Source: Ruminococcaceae bacterium UBA1375 (lineage in GTDB: Bacteria; Bacillota; Clostridia; Oscillospirales; Ruminococcaceae). Taken from it: DNA of 5,812 nt. A program made the position numbers and the translations under genes. A model generated the notes under the pieces. The model saw only the letters and a list, made by a program, of their open reading frames with translations. It did not search any database and was not told the origin of the DNA. The stretch spans positions 17,219 to 23,030 of the forward strand of contig DBRF01000007.1 of the NCBI GenBank assembly GCA_002305795.1, given 5' to 3'. Below are positions 5,199-5,812 of the stretch, piece by piece; the stretch's first letter is position 1, and each line of letters opens with the position of its first letter.

Positions 5199-5552
5199 TC
5201 AGCTATTGGATTTTGCGGTGTTGAGGGAGACAATCAGCATTCGTTTAATCTCCCGGCAATCCGAGAGTAAGGATTGGCTCTCCGTCTGGGTAATGTATTC
5301 CGACAACGCTAAAAGGCGAAGCCAGTATTCCGTTTCAGCGGTTTCCTTCAAAGCAATGTGCAGTTTGGAAATAAAATCCGCCTTGCTCTGCCCGTAGCCC
5401 GCTTCGTTGATATTGGCGCCGATGCTGGTGCCGCTGCGAACAATCTGTTTGGAAATCACCGTCTCCTTCTGCTGTTGGGTCAGATAGCGGTGGAGCTTTA
5501 CGATCCGGGCGGCAAAGGCAATGGATTTTTCAATGAGGGCATTTTCTTTCAA
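5199..5552 (-). CDS. Four-helix-bundle protein (23S rRNA intervening-sequence protein family)
   Basis: From the TTG start the protein has 117 residues, the family's usual size. It carries the family landmarks: KENALIEKSIAFAARIVKL at the N-terminus, ISKQIVRSGTSIGANINEA at residues 33-51, then QSKADFISKLHIALKETAET and EYWLRLL. The family forms small helical bundles, first found encoded in insertions within 23S rRNA genes and later found widely elsewhere; the biochemical role is not settled. The TTG at 5550-5552 has AGGGGA six bases upstream and matches where relatives begin. In-frame ATG codons at 5571-5573 (adding 7 residues) and 5601-5603 have poorer ribosome sites. Here it is not inside an rRNA gene but between a convergent regulator and a tRNA, in DNA more AT-rich than the rest, which suggests it was acquired. 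No clear promoter is seen. Confidence 0.85.
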   Translation of the reverse strand: MKENALIEKSIAFAARIVKLHRYLTQQQKETVISKQIVRSGTSIGANINEAGYGQSKADFISKLHIALKETAETEYWLRLLALSEYITQTESQSLLSDCREIKRMLIVSLNTAKSNS

Positions 5553-5659
5553 GTCTATTCCCCTTTTTTTCATTCTATCACTGTCCACATTTTTCTGCGG
5601 CATCCAAATCAATTCCTATTCTTTAATGGAAGATTCGACCGAAGGGAGAATCAACCAAA

Positions 5660-5746
5660 ATTATTCATTATTCACTATTCATTGTTCACTGAAAAATCCT
5701 GTCACAGAAATGAATAATGAAAAATGAATAGTGAATAGTGAAGAAT
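5660..5746. repeat. AT-rich imperfect inverted repeat (MITE-like)
   Basis: Arms at 5660-5690 and 5716-5746 match at 27 of 31 positions when one is reversed and complemented, with a 25-base loop. Each arm is built from a degenerate repeat of TATTCACT or TATTCATT. The element is much more AT-rich than the coding regions. It could be a small non-autonomous transposable element or a relic next to the tRNA gene. Confidence 0.6.
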
Positions 5747-5748
5747 AC

Positions 5749-5789
5749 AAAGAAAAATCCCATCGGCTTCACCGACAGGATTTTTCTTT
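5749..5789 (-). terminator. Long terminator hairpin downstream of the tRNA
   Basis: A perfect 12-bp outer stem (5749-5760 with 5778-5789) continues inward with six further pairs, two of them wobbles on the minus strand, around a 5-base loop. The T run lies in the second arm (GATTTTTCTTT). It begins directly at the tRNA 3' end on the minus strand. The near-perfect symmetry means it could also act on plus-strand transcripts. Confidence 0.7.
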
Positions 5790-5812
5790 GGCTCCCCCAA
5801 CTGGGCTCGAAC
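5789..5812 (-). tRNA. tRNA 3' end, probably tRNA-Asn (partial, continues beyond the right edge)
   Basis: On the minus strand the order is T-loop TTCGAGC, 3' T-stem strand CCAGT, 3' acceptor strand TGGGGGA, discriminator G and encoded CCA. The implied 5' acceptor strand TCCCCCA begins with T, and a first T with discriminator G fits tRNA-Asn; the T-arm also resembles bacterial tRNA-Asn. The anticodon is outside the window, so identity is inferred (tRNA-Gln is less likely because its acceptor starts TGGG). Confidence 0.75.

Noticed and set aside
1..5812. CRISPR array, insertion-sequence transposase or rRNA gene
   Set aside because: No regularly spaced direct repeats, no transposase frame and no rRNA-like sequence are seen.

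Overview
The window reads as a moderately GC-rich chromosome segment of a Bacillota bacterium, most likely a gut-type Clostridia or Oscillospiraceae relative. The reasons are strong Shine-Dalgarno sites, consensus sigma-A promoters, U-tailed intrinsic terminators, a YfhO-family membrane protein and a tRNA with an encoded CCA. The lineage is an inference from gene style; no rRNA or other species marker is present.

Layout, left to right. (1) 1-270, minus: N-terminal part of a zinc-ribbon protein that leaves the window, with a long structured leader and a near-perfect promoter (457-486). (2) 511-1622, minus: an acyl-CoA thioesterase of the hotdog fold and, upstream of it, ribonuclease HI, ending at a strong terminator (512-549). 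(3) 1623-4216, minus: a large YfhO-type membrane protein followed by a possible 35-residue ORF joined to it by an ATGA overlap. No terminator is visible before rnhA, so readthrough into rnhA and the thioesterase is possible. (4) 4217-4806, no protein gene: a 240-base structured leader and promoter for yfhO, then a candidate small RNA of about 120 bases on the minus strand with its own consensus promoter and terminator, facing away from (5) 4807-5136, plus: a small XRE-type DNA-binding regulator ending at a terminator. (6) 5199-5552, minus: a four-helix-bundle protein of the 23S-rRNA intervening-sequence family. (7) 5553-5812: an AT-rich imperfect inverted repeat, a long terminator hairpin, and the 3' end of a minus-strand tRNA, probably tRNA-Asn.

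Two things stand out. The zinc-ribbon gene and the yfhO gene, otherwise unrelated, are preceded by clearly homologous promoter-leader modules. Each has a 25-bp palindrome starting inside the -10 box, conserved flanks able to form a long-range stem, and a centre of very different length. The second is the divergent locus at 4605-5136, where a XRE regulator and a structured, terminator-ended RNA are read from overlapping, oppositely directed promoters that share ACGAAAA-type motifs. Neither matches a riboswitch or small-RNA class that I can name from the sequence.
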